NCBI GenBank assembly: GCA_029204225.1
Contig: CM055103.1
Coordinates: 50,447,470-50,511,469 of the forward strand
Length of the DNA: 64,000 bases
Source: Diphasiastrum complanatum
Taxonomy: Eukaryota > Streptophyta > Lycopodiopsida > Lycopodiales > Lycopodiaceae
Direction: 5' to 3'
Position 1 is the stretch's first letter; every line of letters begins with the position of its first letter. The notes under the pieces were generated by a model. That model saw only the letters and a program-made list of their open reading frames with translations. It was not told the DNA's origin and did not search any database. Positions 10,606 to 21,167 of the stretch are shown piece by piece. Made by a program: the position numbers and the translations under genes.

Positions 10606-11965
10606 TCATGTAGCAATCACTTTGTAGTGATTCTTGATGTCTTTGACAAGACATTTGTCGCTGTCAAACTCAACCTTAAGTTGTTGATCAACCATCGTCC
10701 CAACAGATAGTAGATTGTTAGCTAAGCCAGACACATATTGCACATTGCTTATCCGCTTTATCTTCCCGCTGGCTAACTTCACTGGTACCACTCCAACTCC
10801 TTTAACAGATAGCAATTGCCATCGACTTGTCCAACTTCATCACCATTGTGAGTTTCCTTGAGTTCTGAAAACCACTCTTTCCTTGAAGTCATGTGCTTGG
10901 ATGCACCACTATCAATGTACTAGGTATCCTTGGTTTCATCACTTGTCATTAGTGCCGTAATGAACAATTTTGAGCTCTCACCTGTATCATCTTCATATTG
11001 ATCATCATCGTATTGATGTTGATCAGTATAATTGTTTTCATAATAATAATCATCAAATTGATGTTGATCAGCATAATTTCCCACTTGCCCTTTGTCTTTT
11101 CTTTGTTCCATCTCCTTTTGTTTCTTGAAGCATTCACGCTCCCAGTGGCCAGGTTTGTTGCAATACCTACAATTTCCAGGTTTATTTTGCCTGGAATAGC
11201 CGCGTCCTTGACCTCAGCCTTGATTCCAATTGTCTCGATTTGGGCCATCATTGGATTGTTCTTAAAATTGTTGGAATGATCCACGATTTGAGTTTCCACC
11301 TCTTGATTGGTGTCTTCTACGACCAAATCTACCACCACGTCCCCTGACTGCAAGAGCTTGATCAAATCCCCTATTGGGATGACTCAAGTTCTCTTGACGT
11401 TGTTCTTCCTGCAAAAGCAATCCACCTAACTCTTCATAGGTTGGAAGATTTTCCCATGTGGATATACTTGTCACAAACAGCTGATGTGACTCACTCAAAC
11501 TATTCAATGTCAACTGCACAATCTCACGATCCTGTACTCGCTCTCCAACTGCTGCTAATTGGTCATGAATCTCTTTGATCTTCAGTAGGTGATCAGCAAC
11601 AGTTGCACCATCATCCATCTGCAATGTGTGCAGCTTCATCTTCAGGAATAGCACTTGAGATGTGTTTGTGGTCTCAAACAATGCCTTCAACGTATCCCAT
11701 GCTTCTTTCGATCCTTCTGAATCCGAAATGTAGGGAATAATTGAATCTCTAACCGATAAGTTGATGACATTTTGTGCTTTCCGTTTTCTCCTGTCAAATG
11801 CCCGTTGATCTTCTTCAATCAATGGCCTTGTCTCTTCACTGTCACGATCTCCCATAGCTCCTTTTCCATCAAAATGTTCTTCAGTTTGAATTTCCAAACT
11901 GCATAGTTGCCGGCTCCTTCCAATTTGCTTGACTCATTGAGGACACTCTCGCTTAGAGTTGCCAT
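10606..11965 (-). pseudogene. copia A gag and protease
   Basis: The gag start codon is at 11965 (minus strand, MATLSESVLNESSKL). A frameshift near 11890 leads to 11897-11262, which has the UBN2-type capsid (KEAWDTLKALFETTN, LKMKLHTLQMDDG). A degraded zinc-knuckle region follows around 11130-11170. 11111-10920 ends in a TAG just before the protease active site (DSGASKHMTS, about 10905-10918). 10815-10606 is the rest of the protease domain. Frame breaks separate all parts. Confidence 0.8.
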
Positions 11966-12850
11966 TACTGGATAGACAAGTTCGGATCACAAAAATGGCT
12001 CAGTCTAAATGCACAACTTAGTCTCCAAATTCTATCACACCGCAGAACTATATAATATTTTTTTTTCAGTTATACATCTGATATCAGAATGGAGCACGGA
12101 AGTATGACTGCTCAGGATTCTCTTTAACTTGTGCGCGTGGATCCGATATTGGAGCATGCAATATCGGACTGGAGCGCGGATGTACAACTGCTAAGAATTC
12201 TCTTTAGCTCATGTGCTTGGATCCGATATCGGTATGGACATGCGAAATCAGACTGGAGCGCAGATGTACGGCTGCTCGGGTTTCTCTTCAGCTAGCGCGC
12301 TTGGATCTGATATTGGTACGAATAAAAAAGTGAGAATATAAGAACTTTCAGAGAGAATATTCTAGATTTCCTACTTCGGCGCGACGACTACGCCGCCTCC
12401 TCTTTGCTTAGAATTCGAAACGAGTGATCGTTCAAACAGACAGATATCAGTAATGTGAAAGGTATGAAGCCTCAAAGCTCTAAATGGCAGTACTAGACAC
12501 TGTCAGGTGTGATTTGCAATATCCCAAACAAACAAATGAGAGATTTCTTGACACAACTCTCTGACAAATGATACTTTTCACAAAGACTAAAAAAAATATT
12601 GTAAAACTTTTCCCACTCAATAGATTTTCAATCTGTCTGATGGTGCCCTAGCCTTTCCGATGCCTCCGGGACTGTGTCTTCATTCCCCACTAATAACTGT
12701 GAGCTCCAAAACCTGCAAAATACATCAAGAAGAATTTCTTCTAGCTGTTTTTGTCTCTCCAAGCTTTCACCTCCTATGAAGGACATTCTCACTTCGTTGC
12801 AGAGCCTGTGACAAGCTGTATCCACTGATCAGGCACGTAGGACTATCGTA
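11966..12850 (-). repeat. copia A leader with three ~82-bp tandem repeats
   Basis: Untranslated leader between 5' LTR and gag. From about 12076 to 12320 it holds three tandem copies of a unit of 80-84 bp, recognisable by ATC(A/G)GA(A/C)TGGAGC starting near 12083, 12163 and 12247, each followed by TTCTCTT. No coding sequence is visible. Such arrays may influence packaging or transcription, which is inference. Confidence 0.7.
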
Positions 12851-12862
12851 GCTCTGATACCA

Positions 12863-13127
12863 TGTCAACAATCACAAATGCAACATCAAGCATTCACCAT
12901 AAGCAATCACCAAGTAAGGAGCCGGAAGACGAACACACAATATCACTCTATCACACTAACATCATACTGAATATAAAATGTACATATAAACCCTGAATCC
13001 TGATAGAGAGAGAAAACCTACGAATAGACTAATAGACTAGCCTACGGCTAATTACAGCTGGTAGTAGCTATCAACATTAATGTACACCGTAAACAGTAAC
13101 AATGAAGTTTATCATTGATTTCTAATA
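12863..13127 (-). repeat. copia A 5' LTR
   Basis: 265 bp, starts TGTCAACAATC and ends TCTAATA, so the terminal CA has become TA. The primer-binding site lies immediately to its left (the plus strand reads GCTCTGATACCA). As 5' LTR it would hold the element's promoter. Confidence 0.9.
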
Positions 13128-13131
13128 AAAC

Positions 13132-14208
13132 TCTTGGCACGGGACCACAATAATGATAACAACTATTGGTTGGGAATGTCCAAAGGATCCGGTTTTCTCA
13201 TAATCAATATCTTGATTTTTTAAAAACTCATGGTCGTGTAAGCCCGAAGCTGAGAATCCGGTGCTGTAAAGATACTTGATTGGTCTTTAATGAGCTCTGA
13301 TCATTTATGTCTCCTAGAGATACACTCCATGTGTGGCATTGGGCTGTTTTTACTTGTGATGTGAAGGATATTGTTCAGATTGTGCCAAAAAAAAATTACA
13401 CTCTTGTGATTGCTGACATTCCGTATGGGTATAGGCTAAGGTGATCATCTTTTGATGAGTCTGCTTTTACATATCAACAAATTCTCCATGTGGTGAAATC
13501 TTTTAAGAGATCACCACTGCATCACTTCGGAGAATTCATTTTTTTCATTCCTCTAATCAAGCTGCTGCTGTAGCAAAAACTCTGAAAGACGAAACACATG
13601 GATATGAATCTATGATTTGGTATGAAATATTTCAGTCTGATTAATCTTTTTGATATTAGTAGCTTATTTTTCTCAATTTTTCTAATTTGATTAGTCTTTT
13701 TCATTCTATTTTGTTTTTATTTGACAGGCACAAAACAAATGTCTACAATGCACCGGGTGAGTGCTTGCTGAGCACTTTTGAAATGATGTTAGGTGGGTAT
13801 TTCTCTTTACTCAACAAATATCATAAAAGAAATGCATCTAACGTTTTATCCTTCTTGGCCGTGTCCAGAAAGCTTCGATTTACAGACGTCTCTTGAGCTG
13901 TGGTTAATCCTTATCAAAAACCACAAAGATTAATTAATGAATTAATGGATTTATTTTCTTACAAAAATGACTAGATTTTGGATCTTTGTTTTGGAACTAG
14001 CACCACCATAGTGTGTGCATCTTTTGCACACGATAGTGAGAAAGTGCAGGTGGCCTCATTAGAGCCACAACCTCCTCTAAAGGACGAACCTGGAGATTTT
14101 GCTAAAGTCCAGGATGAATATGCTTATAGTGGTGATGTTGGTGACGGTGACCATGATAGTGATGGTCAGCCTCAACCAACTCGTATTCAAATGTTATTTT
14201 TTGCATGA
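13132..14208 (+). pseudogene. beta-class N4/N6 DNA methyltransferase-like region (decayed)
   Basis: Plus-strand remnant with the motif order of beta-class DNA amino-methyltransferases (catalytic motif IV first, AdoMet motif I last). Motif IV is TLVIADIPYG, with D-I-P-Y at 13415-13426 in place of the usual D-P-P-Y. After a stop (13442-13444) and a frameshift comes RRIHFFHSSNQAAAVAKTL up to about 13626. Then follows an intron-like gap ending in TTTGACAG at 13727, and KTNVYNAPGECLLSTFE. Motif X/I follows as VVNPYQKPQRLINELMDLFS and, after a TAG at 13972-13974, ILDLCFGTSTT at 13975-14007. An acidic tail runs to 14208. Such enzymes transfer a methyl group from AdoMet to adenine N6 or cytosine N4. 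This copy has several stops. The family call rests on motifs only. Confidence 0.6.
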
Positions 14209-14343
14209 AATTTTATATAACTAGCAAGTTTTAATTTCATACAACTGTAAGAGTGTATGTATATGTTTTTAGAGGATATTATTTTTTATCATCTATGTTA
14301 TTATAGTTATTGTTGAAATGCAGCTAAAAGACTCCAATGAGCT

Positions 14344-15440
14344 TGTGAAATGATGGAAAAGCACCTTGAATAGATCCAATTGAGATTCAATAGCAAAAAC
14401 ACCATCCAATTTAGTGCTTTCTAGCTTTTCCTTGGCTTTACCTCCACTACAAGGCTCCACTTCTTGCAATTCCCTTCACATGTGTGAGTGTACGGACTGC
14501 CACAGGCAGAGAACAGTACCTTAACTTTCTAATCAATCCCACAAATGAAAAGAACCAAATGCACATAACAAATATCAATGATAGAGATCACCAACAACAT
14601 TGATAGAAGGAAAACCAATTTTTTACTCATAAATTGATGGAGGAACCATCACATATTTGTACATAAGTAGCTTGGATATGAGAATTTTAGGGCTTCTCTG
14701 AACTCATCATAACCTAGCCCTAACATCCAACCTAATAGGTCATTGGATCCACCCTAATAAGGGATCTAGATCTCGAGATCCAGAAACAATGTGAAACTTG
14801 CTATTTTTGGCTCCTACTTTTTCTCTAACCTATCTACGTACATTTTGGCCTCATTTCAAAGGTGCCATTACAAAGTAGGATGTGGAATAAACTTATTGGG
14901 AATCATCCTATGCTATTTGGCACATGTGACATGGCATAACATGGCCAAATTGCCAATTACAAGTCATATCACCAAAATTGGTCCAAACTAGCTTGTGAAA
15001 TTTTAACATTCCTCCTCACAACTAGTTTGGATCTAACATAGATCTACTAATAACTCCAAGAGATGATCTTAACTTTATGAATGCTACTTTTTCAAGAGGT
15101 TTAGTGAGTATATCAGCCACACATTCACTACTTGATACATGTTCCAAAGAGATCTCCCTTGCTTGCACCTTTTCCCTCACAAAGTCATGACAAACCTCTA
15201 TGTGTTTGGACCTTGCATGGAAAATTGGATTTGATGCAAGATGTTGAGCTGAAATGTTGTCATTATGGATGATTGGTACATCCTTTGGATCCATAATCTC
15301 TAGCTCCCCTAGTAGTCTCTTGATCCAAAGCACTTAATTGTTATAGTAAGTGCCTTGTACTCGGCCTCGGACACTTTTACATCTTGCTCCATAGGACTTT
15401 CTACATACTTGCAATCTGCATCGTAAGCTTCTTTAGCAAA
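14344..15440 (-). mobile_element. Ty1/copia H, 3' LTR plus RNase H end (truncated)
   Basis: Minus-strand copia fragment inside the methyltransferase/Ulp1-like gene. Positions 15333-15022 encode the C-terminal RNase H part (NISAQHLASNPIFHARSKHI, then SSECVADILTKPL). The polypurine tract (complement of TTCCTCCTCAC) is at 15009-15019. The 3' LTR, 14344-15008, starts TGTGAAATGATGG and ends TTTTAACA (665 bp). The rest of pol, gag and the 5' LTR are missing; the right break is around 15400-15450. The LTR is clearly related to the 5' LTR of copia I at 50955, including the stretch GAGAAAAAGTAGGAGC. Confidence 0.8.
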
Positions 15441-15450
15441 CTTTAAGCAT

Positions 15451-16245
15451 AGTTTGTTTGACACCTGCTATGAAGTTATTGTTGATGCCATATCATACCA
15501 AGTATGTCTATCTCTTTACTTGTCAAATTCATTACTTGTCTACTTATTTACTTGTAATTATTGTATCGTTTATCTAATGAAATTCCTCATGATTTTTTGC
15601 AGTGATCATTGGAGCTTAATTGTAATTTCTGTAAAAATCACAGATAATAATATCGTAAATCTTTTTTGTGTAAAGATGAATTTTGCCAGCAACACACATA
15701 AGGATATTGACTCGTTGCTGCCAGAGATATGTAAATATTTTCCAATAGAGAATCCCACGGCAGGGAAATGTAAAATTGTGAGCATTGAGATCATCGTTGA
15801 ACATTTCTGGTGTATTTTTGTTTATCATCATTGTTGAGCATCAGTACCTTCATCCCATTATTAATCAATTGAATGTATTGCAAACACCCCAACAAAATGA
15901 CTCATTTAGCTATGCGTGGTGTACTCTATACAATGCAAAGTTATTTTTCCAGTGGTACAATCTTCAGGAGGATGTTGATATTTCAAAGGTGAGTTATTAG
16001 CCCTTTCTATTTTATCTTTATGTAAACTATTGTTTGTTATTAATATTCATCTAATACAGTGTTTCTTGCAATTTGCCCTCGGTGATTATACTGCTGGCAA
16101 AGTGTACAGATTTCGACAGGAGATCATTCTTAGTCTATTGGCCAGGTCAACTGCTGGACCAAAGACTGATGCTGGGCCGCCTAAGCTAGACGATGTTCAG
16201 ATTTTAAATGAGGCTGGGAAATTTGTAAATACCCAAGCTGAATAG
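15451..16245 (+). pseudogene. Ulp1/C48-type cysteine protease-like region (decayed)
   Basis: Plus-strand, exon-structured remnant resembling the catalytic domain of SUMO-specific proteases. Exon a ends at 15501 before GTATGT. Exon b starts at 15603 after TTTTTTGCAG with DHWSLIVISVKITD, the HW block with the catalytic His. Exon c holds LQTPQQNDSFSYAWCTLYN, the Gln-rich oxyanion block; the place of the catalytic Cys (D-C-G in the family) reads Ser-Tyr-Ala at 15908-15916. Exon c ends at 15988 before GTGAGT, and exon d runs from 16060 (FLQFALGDYTAGKVYRFR) to the stop at 16243-16245. The catalytic Asp block is also unrecognisable. The c/d splice sites preserve the frame. It lies downstream of the methyltransferase-like region on the same strand, probably as one gene. 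Confidence 0.6.
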
Positions 16246-16644
16246 ATAGACATATAAACATGATAGATATAGAATTATAGAGATATAGACATACAGAAAC
16301 AAAATCATTTGAACAGATGTACAAAATCCCCAAATTTGGGTGATATTTTATTAAATACAGATATCAATTTGTACAATTGATTGTATGGATTTTCATTGTT
16401 CTTCTACAATGTTAATATCTGTTGGAAGATCCTTGCAGGGTGTTGTGTTTTCCTGTCTTTTTCGTATCTGCATGAAAGATAAGCAACTTGTTAATTTCTC
16501 TATTCTCTAATAAAGTTACATATATGATCATTGACTGATTTACAAATCAGATTAAAATCTTACAAGCTTTCCATTGATAATGAATCTGAAGTGTTCTGGT
16601 AGAATTTCATTGTGCATTAAGACAAATCTGATATAACTCAATCT
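16246..16644. other. convergent intergenic spacer
   Basis: About 400 bp between the 3' ends of two convergent gene remnants. It contains AT-rich, poly(A)-signal-like sequence (ATAAACAT near 16252, TTTATTAAATAC near 16346) but no ORF or RNA gene I can recognise. Confidence 0.4.
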
Positions 16645-17763
16645 CTAATGATCCTCCACTATAATTGTAGTTAGCATATCTTCATTGTTGAAAATGTAGA
16701 CTTCTTTTTTATCTGTGTGATCATCCATTTGAAGGTCTTGATCGAGTGGCATCCATGTCCCACTTATTCGTTTCCATCTCTGGTAATTGAATGTAAGACT
16801 AAGCATTTGTCTTACAATGCAATAACGAAATATCATAGATGATTTCTTAATTCTACATTCAATATCTCGAATTGCCTTACATTCCCAACCCACATCCATC
16901 AGATCTGAAAGAGTGTCATCTGGCACATCCTTACAAGCAAATAATGTTGGTATTCTACGAACATTTGCATTTGAAAAAAAATCTACAAATACATATAAGG
17001 ATAGGAACCAACTTAATCTATTGACTTTTGATCCAGTGCTAGCTTTCATTGAGTTTTTCAAATCTAATAGTAATTTGCATCTAAAATATTCTGACACCAT
17101 ACTATCAGATGCAAGCCATTCATCACTTCCAAAATGTGGCAGTGGTATATCTTCAAGCTTTCCGAAACCTCCATGCATATTTGGAATGTACTTGGACTCA
17201 TAGAAAAATATACCACTATTTGCAAGCTCCTTAGAAGTTCTTCCTCTGTATTATAATTTTCCAATATCCGAATGAATCACATCCAATATACCTGCTAGGG
17301 ATTGTGCTGGCTCCCATTCGCTTATGCTGGATGGATATAAATATGCAAGAATGCAATACATATATGATAACTGATATGATTTCAACAAGTTTCAAAAGCA
17401 TGAATGTTATAATATAGATCCCATAATTTTTTAAACTTACAGTTACATTTTTGGTGATTATGAATATTGAAATCTTGTAGATACAGCTCAATGCATATAG
17501 ACATATTGAACCAAGACTTCTGAGATTGATTGCCCTCTTGGAGAAGTCCTAAAATCAAGGATCTTTGCTTTCCAATATGATTTGAATGTCATCTTTGCTT
17601 TCTTTTTTGGTCTAAACATGCATTTTGAGGATGGATGCAGTAGAACCTGTGAGTTTTTGATATATCTTGTTGGTTTCCAAAATCCGGCATCATCCTTCTC
17701 ATTGTGAAGAATTACTGATTCAATTTTAGATCTTGGTCTCCTGGCCATACCGATTGCTTCCAA
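16645..17763 (-). pseudogene. unrecognised two-exon gene remnant, convergent to the Ulp1-like gene
   Basis: Minus strand. Exon 1, from a possible start at 17763 (MEAIGMARRPRSKIESVILH), carries YWKAKILDFRTSPRG and EVLVQYVY. The splice donor GTAAGT (plus strand 17435-17440) and an acceptor at 17327-17329 define a 114-bp intron. Exon 2 reads SLAGILDVIHSDIGKL, a TAA at 17251-17253, then GKLEDIPLPHFGSDEWLAS and a long open frame to 16645. The W-x-A-K-I plus V-x-V-Q-x-x-Y pattern in exon 1 faintly resembles a BAH-type chromatin domain; I do not recognise exon 2. There is a stop or shift at the end of exon 1 as well. It lies tail-to-tail, 400 bp from the Ulp1-like gene. Confidence 0.45.
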
Positions 17764-18190
17764 AATTTAGCACCAAATTCTCAAATCTATGAAATGCCAA
17801 ATTGACTCAATGTTATATGATACTTATTCAATGTGAATGGATAACTGGACCACAGTAACATGTGGTAACTATGCTTACTGTCTAACTCTGATGCATGTCA
17901 CCAATTCCTGTGGTTAAATAATTAACTAGAGACAATGTCGTCGGGAAAATTCACACGTTCGGGGCAGACACTATCCACCAATAGCATTTTTCCATCCTGC
18001 TCGGCGACAAATTCAAAATTTTTAAAAGTTACTTTTTATAACTTTATTATTTCTATGTACGTTACGTAGATTTCAAATATATGCAATTTCATTGGGCCAC
18101 AAAACTAAGAAAAAAATAAAAAACATCTTTAGGAAGGGTCTTTTTTTATTTAATTTGAAACTCCTCTAATGGGACTGAAACCCAATTCCA
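17764..18190. other. unassigned spacer upstream of the minus-strand remnant
   Basis: AT-rich DNA that would hold the promoter of the minus-strand gene. I see no clear TATA box, repeat or ORF of interest. Copia G begins abruptly at about 18195. Confidence 0.3.
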
Positions 18191-18194
18191 TGCA

Positions 18195-19617
18195 AATCGA
18201 TATTCAAGGTGAAGTACGAAGCTAAAGGAAGGCTAAATTGTTACAAGGCCAGGCTAGTCGCAAAAGCCTTTTCCCAGATTCTAGATCTAGATTATTTAGA
18301 AACCTTCAGCCCAGTCATCAAACATGCTTCGATCTGCCTACTCCTCTCCTTTGCAGCAGCAGCAGATCTTGAAGTTCACTAGATGGATGTCTAGACTGCT
18401 TTGCTCAATGGAACCATCGAAGAGAAAATCTATATGACGCAGCCAGAGGGATACGAACTCAACGGCAAGCAACATCACCTTGTATGCAAAATCCACAAGG
18501 GGCTCTATGGGCTGAAACAGTCATGTAGAGCCTGGTTCCAAAAGATCAATGCATTTCTGATAGAGAATGGTTTTATTCCAAACTCAGCAGACTCGAATGT
18601 CTACTTCAAGTCTATATCAGATTACTTCATCATCATCACTCTCTACGTAGATGATACACTCTTATTCAGTAATAATCTAAATCCGATGAAGGATACAAAA
18701 TGCATGCTGGCTTAGGAATACAAGATGACTGACATGGGTCCAGCCCACTATTGTCTCAAAATTCAAATTCAACGAGATCGACCCAGCAGACTGATCTTTA
18801 TCAGTCAGCAACGATATCTCAACAACGTGCTGGAAAAGTATGGAATGGCCAACTACAAACCAAGTCACTTTCCACTCGACCCTAAACTAAAGTTATCAAT
18901 GGAACAGTCTTCTCAAACTGAGGTAGAAAAGGAGGAGATGAAGTGCTACTCGTTTCAATCCCTCATCGGCTCACTGATGTACGCAATGATCTACACGCGA
19001 CCAAACCTTGCATATTCGATCAGTACACTTATCCAGTTCCTGTCAAATCCAAGCTTAACTCATTGGAAGGCACTAACAAAGGTCATGAAGTACATCTAAG
19101 CAACAAAAACTCTCAGCATTTGCTATGGAGGCAGCCACATTGCCAGCATCCTTGAAGTGTACACAGATGCGGATTGGGCAGGAGATGCCAGAAAATCAAC
19201 TTTGGGATTTGTATTTTTATACAACCAAAGCCCAATCTCATGGAACAGCCGAAAGCAGACTTCAGTTGCATTATCATCAATGGAATCCGAATACATAGCT
19301 GCCACCAATGCAACCAAAGAGTCGATCTGGCTAAGGCAACTGCTTGCAGACCTGAACCTTACACACCACTTTCTACAACAATCTATTGTGAAAATCAAAG
19401 CACAATAGCCCTATCTCTCAATCCGAGATTTCACTCTCGAAGCAAACATATAGAAATCAGGTATCATTATCTTAGAGAGAAAGTTCACAGCAAAGAAGTA
19501 GAACTGGTTTTCTGTAGAACAAACTACATGGCAGCAGATTACTTCACAAAGGCTCTATCAAAGGAGCAACATCTCATATTTAACTATATATTAAATCTGA
19601 AGTTCAAAGTTTTTTAG
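18195..19617 (+). pseudogene. copia G reverse transcriptase and RNase H (5'-truncated)
   Basis: Plus-strand 3' half of a copia polyprotein. The RT starts at KYEAKGRLNCYKARLVAKAF. 18401-18715 has NGTIEEKIYMTQPEGYEL, GLYGLKQSCRAWFQ and the catalytic LYVDDTLLFS. After a TAG, 18725-19099 continues (TDMGPAHYCLKIQIQRD). RNase H blocks are DADWAGDARKSTLGF and SSMESEYIAATNATKES at 19157-19400. The last part, 19410-19617, is in a shifted frame and ends KALSKEQHL. gag, protease, integrase and the 5' LTR are absent. RT and LTR features group it with elements B and F. Confidence 0.85.
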
Positions 19618-19636
19618 GATCCACATTAAGGGGGAG

Positions 19637-20000
19637 TGTTAGATTTCTTATGCTCAGCCTTAAACAAATCGTTCAAGTAATGAGCATCTTGAAAACCGAA
19701 GGCCGACTACATGTTTTCGGACCTTTGTTTAAGATTTTTTTTGCCTTGTAACCATTTTTTAGCACCTTAGCCTTTTTCGCACCTTAGCGAGAAAAGCGAC
19801 ACAGTGGCCAAGCCAGAATGCCTTAGAAACCATTCTTAAGACACCTTCGTATTTTTTGCCCCTTTGCGAAAAATGCGACAAAGTGGCCAGAATGCCTTAG
19901 AAATCATTTTAAAGGCACCTTCGGCTTTTTCTATTTTTTCGCTGCCTTTAGTCTAAGGCACCTTCTGTTTATTATTTTTTTAATAATATAAAATAAATGA
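19637..20000 (+). repeat. copia G 3' LTR (end uncertain) with internal duplication
   Basis: A polypurine tract, AAGGGGGAG, ends at 19636 and is followed by TGTTAGATTTC, the LTR start. Inside, a segment containing GCGACA(C/A)AGTGGCC, GAATGCCTTAGAAA and CACCTTCG is present twice in tandem (about 19790-19860 and 19861-19930). The LTR end was not located. Confidence 0.55.
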
Positions 20001-20400
20001 TTTCATACATTTATAAAAACTAAAACATGACTTTATTTTTGCATTATTTAAAACCAAAAGTAAGATTGCAAAGAACTATTCAAAGATGTTTTATCGCAAA
20101 TAAATCTACAAATCGTAACTTAATTAATCTTAAAAATTTGAAGACACAATTTTGAAGAAATATGTTCAACAGTCTATAATCTTGAACTAAGACGTCAGCA
20201 AATTCACCTATGTCACCAACTTTTTGGAGGCTACACATTGTGCTCTCTTTGAGGATCTTGGTTTTATGTACGCATGAAAGGTTCCTAGTCAATGGTCAAT
20301 AGCTTTTCAAGAAAGAAAAAGAAGGTCCTAGTGTCAAATGAAAGTTGTAACAACATATTTCATTTGAAAGTCAAGAGTAATGTACAAAATGGCCTGTTAT
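20001..20400. other. unassigned DNA with a 70-codon ORF
   Basis: Contains a minus-strand open frame, 20292-20080 (KILKESTMCSLQKVGDIGEF, then VLVQDYRLLNIFL), which I do not recognise; it may be chance or part of the copia G LTR. Nothing else is visible. Confidence 0.25.
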
Positions 20401-20407
20401 GTGCCAT

Positions 20408-20767
20408 TTTGATGGATGAGGCTCACTGCCACATTACCCACCATAATGGCAAGTAGGGGCCCATGCCATTGTGTAATGGTTTTTGAAAACATATTGTGTT
20501 CTTTCTTTTACGAGTGGGGGTGTCCTATTTGCGTGTAACCCTAAAAGTTATTCTCCTTATTTTTTTAAAATTTCATAATGATGTACACATAAATTGAATT
20601 TTTTTTTGAAAATATTCATCATGTTGATCAAGATTGCATTATGCTTTTTAGTTTTCCCTTCCAAAAAAAGGGGGACATAATTTGTTTTCGAAAAACAACA
20701 TTTAAACTAGGACGCCCCCCTACTTGCCATTAAGATGGGTAAGGTGGCGGTGAGCCCGGGAGGACAA
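20408..20767. repeat. fold-back (MITE-like) element upstream of the ASR gene
   Basis: Two long inverted arms. Arm 1, about 20408-20498, includes GGCTCACTGCCACATTACCC, AATGGCAAGTAGGGG and TTTTTGAAAACA. Arm 2, about 20674-20767, reads the same blocks on the opposite strand (CCTACTTGCCATT, GGGTAAGGTGGCGGTGAGCC, TTGTTTTCGAAAAACA). The loop is about 175 bp. No ORF inside and target-site duplications were not determined. It sits about 0.6 kb upstream of the ASR TATA box. Confidence 0.65.
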
Positions 20768-21161
20768 ACTTCTATTGCATCCACCGCAATAGCGAATTTT
20801 GTTTGCGTTTCGGAGAGTCATGGCATTTTGGGGCATAGATTGCATTTCGGAGATGTATGTATGTAATTGGCTGAAAATGCTAATCAACTTCAATCAAAGT
20901 CAATAAACCCATTATCCAAAGCATAATTCTCCAGCTAGACAAATGGATAATGCCCTAGTGGAGAATGTGGAATTTTCTGCCTCTTGATCCCCATGAAAAT
21001 GTGTGTAATGAGCAGGCCAAAGTCATAAATATATTAATAAAGGCCTATCTGGCAAAAGAGCGTGGGCCCTTCAAATTCCAGGCACCACCCAAGAGCAGTG
21101 TTTATCGTGTCTCAACATGGGTCACCGGCACACCCCGTTCTGAGCCCACGCCACCGGGCAC

Positions 21162-21167
21162 ACCGAC
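21162..21167 (+). promoter_or_regulatory. DRE/CRT core (ACCGAC) in ASR promoter
   Basis: ACCGAC matches the RCCGAC core bound by DREB/CBF-type AP2 factors in dehydration- and cold-responsive promoters. It lies about 195 bp upstream of the TATA box. A single six-base match can occur by chance, but the context of an ASR gene makes it plausible. Confidence 0.45.

Larger units (their letters stand above)
7563..13127 (-). mobile_element. Ty1/copia retrotransposon A (complete, decayed)
   Basis: Full-length minus-strand copia element of about 5.6 kb. LTRs lie at 7563-7828 and 12863-13127. A primer-binding site complementary to initiator tRNA-Met, TGGTATCAGAGC on the minus strand, sits directly inside the right LTR at about 12851-12862. 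The polypurine tract is the complement of CTCCCTCAATGAT just inside the left LTR. Gene order on the minus strand is gag, protease, integrase, RT, RNase H. Flanks CAAAC (left) and AAAC (right) look like an eroded 5-bp target-site duplication. Several stops and frameshifts show it is dead. It is inserted in the exon of the methyltransferase-like gene. Confidence 0.9.

Noticed and set aside
11262-11365. Ile/Asn-rich ORFs on both strands near 11.0-11.4 kb
   Set aside because: Shadow frames of the acidic Tyr/Asp repeat after the copia A zinc knuckle.
16980-17203. 96-codon plus-strand ORF at 16913-17203
   Set aside because: Antisense to exon 2 of the minus-strand remnant, which has the longer and more protein-like frame plus splice sites.
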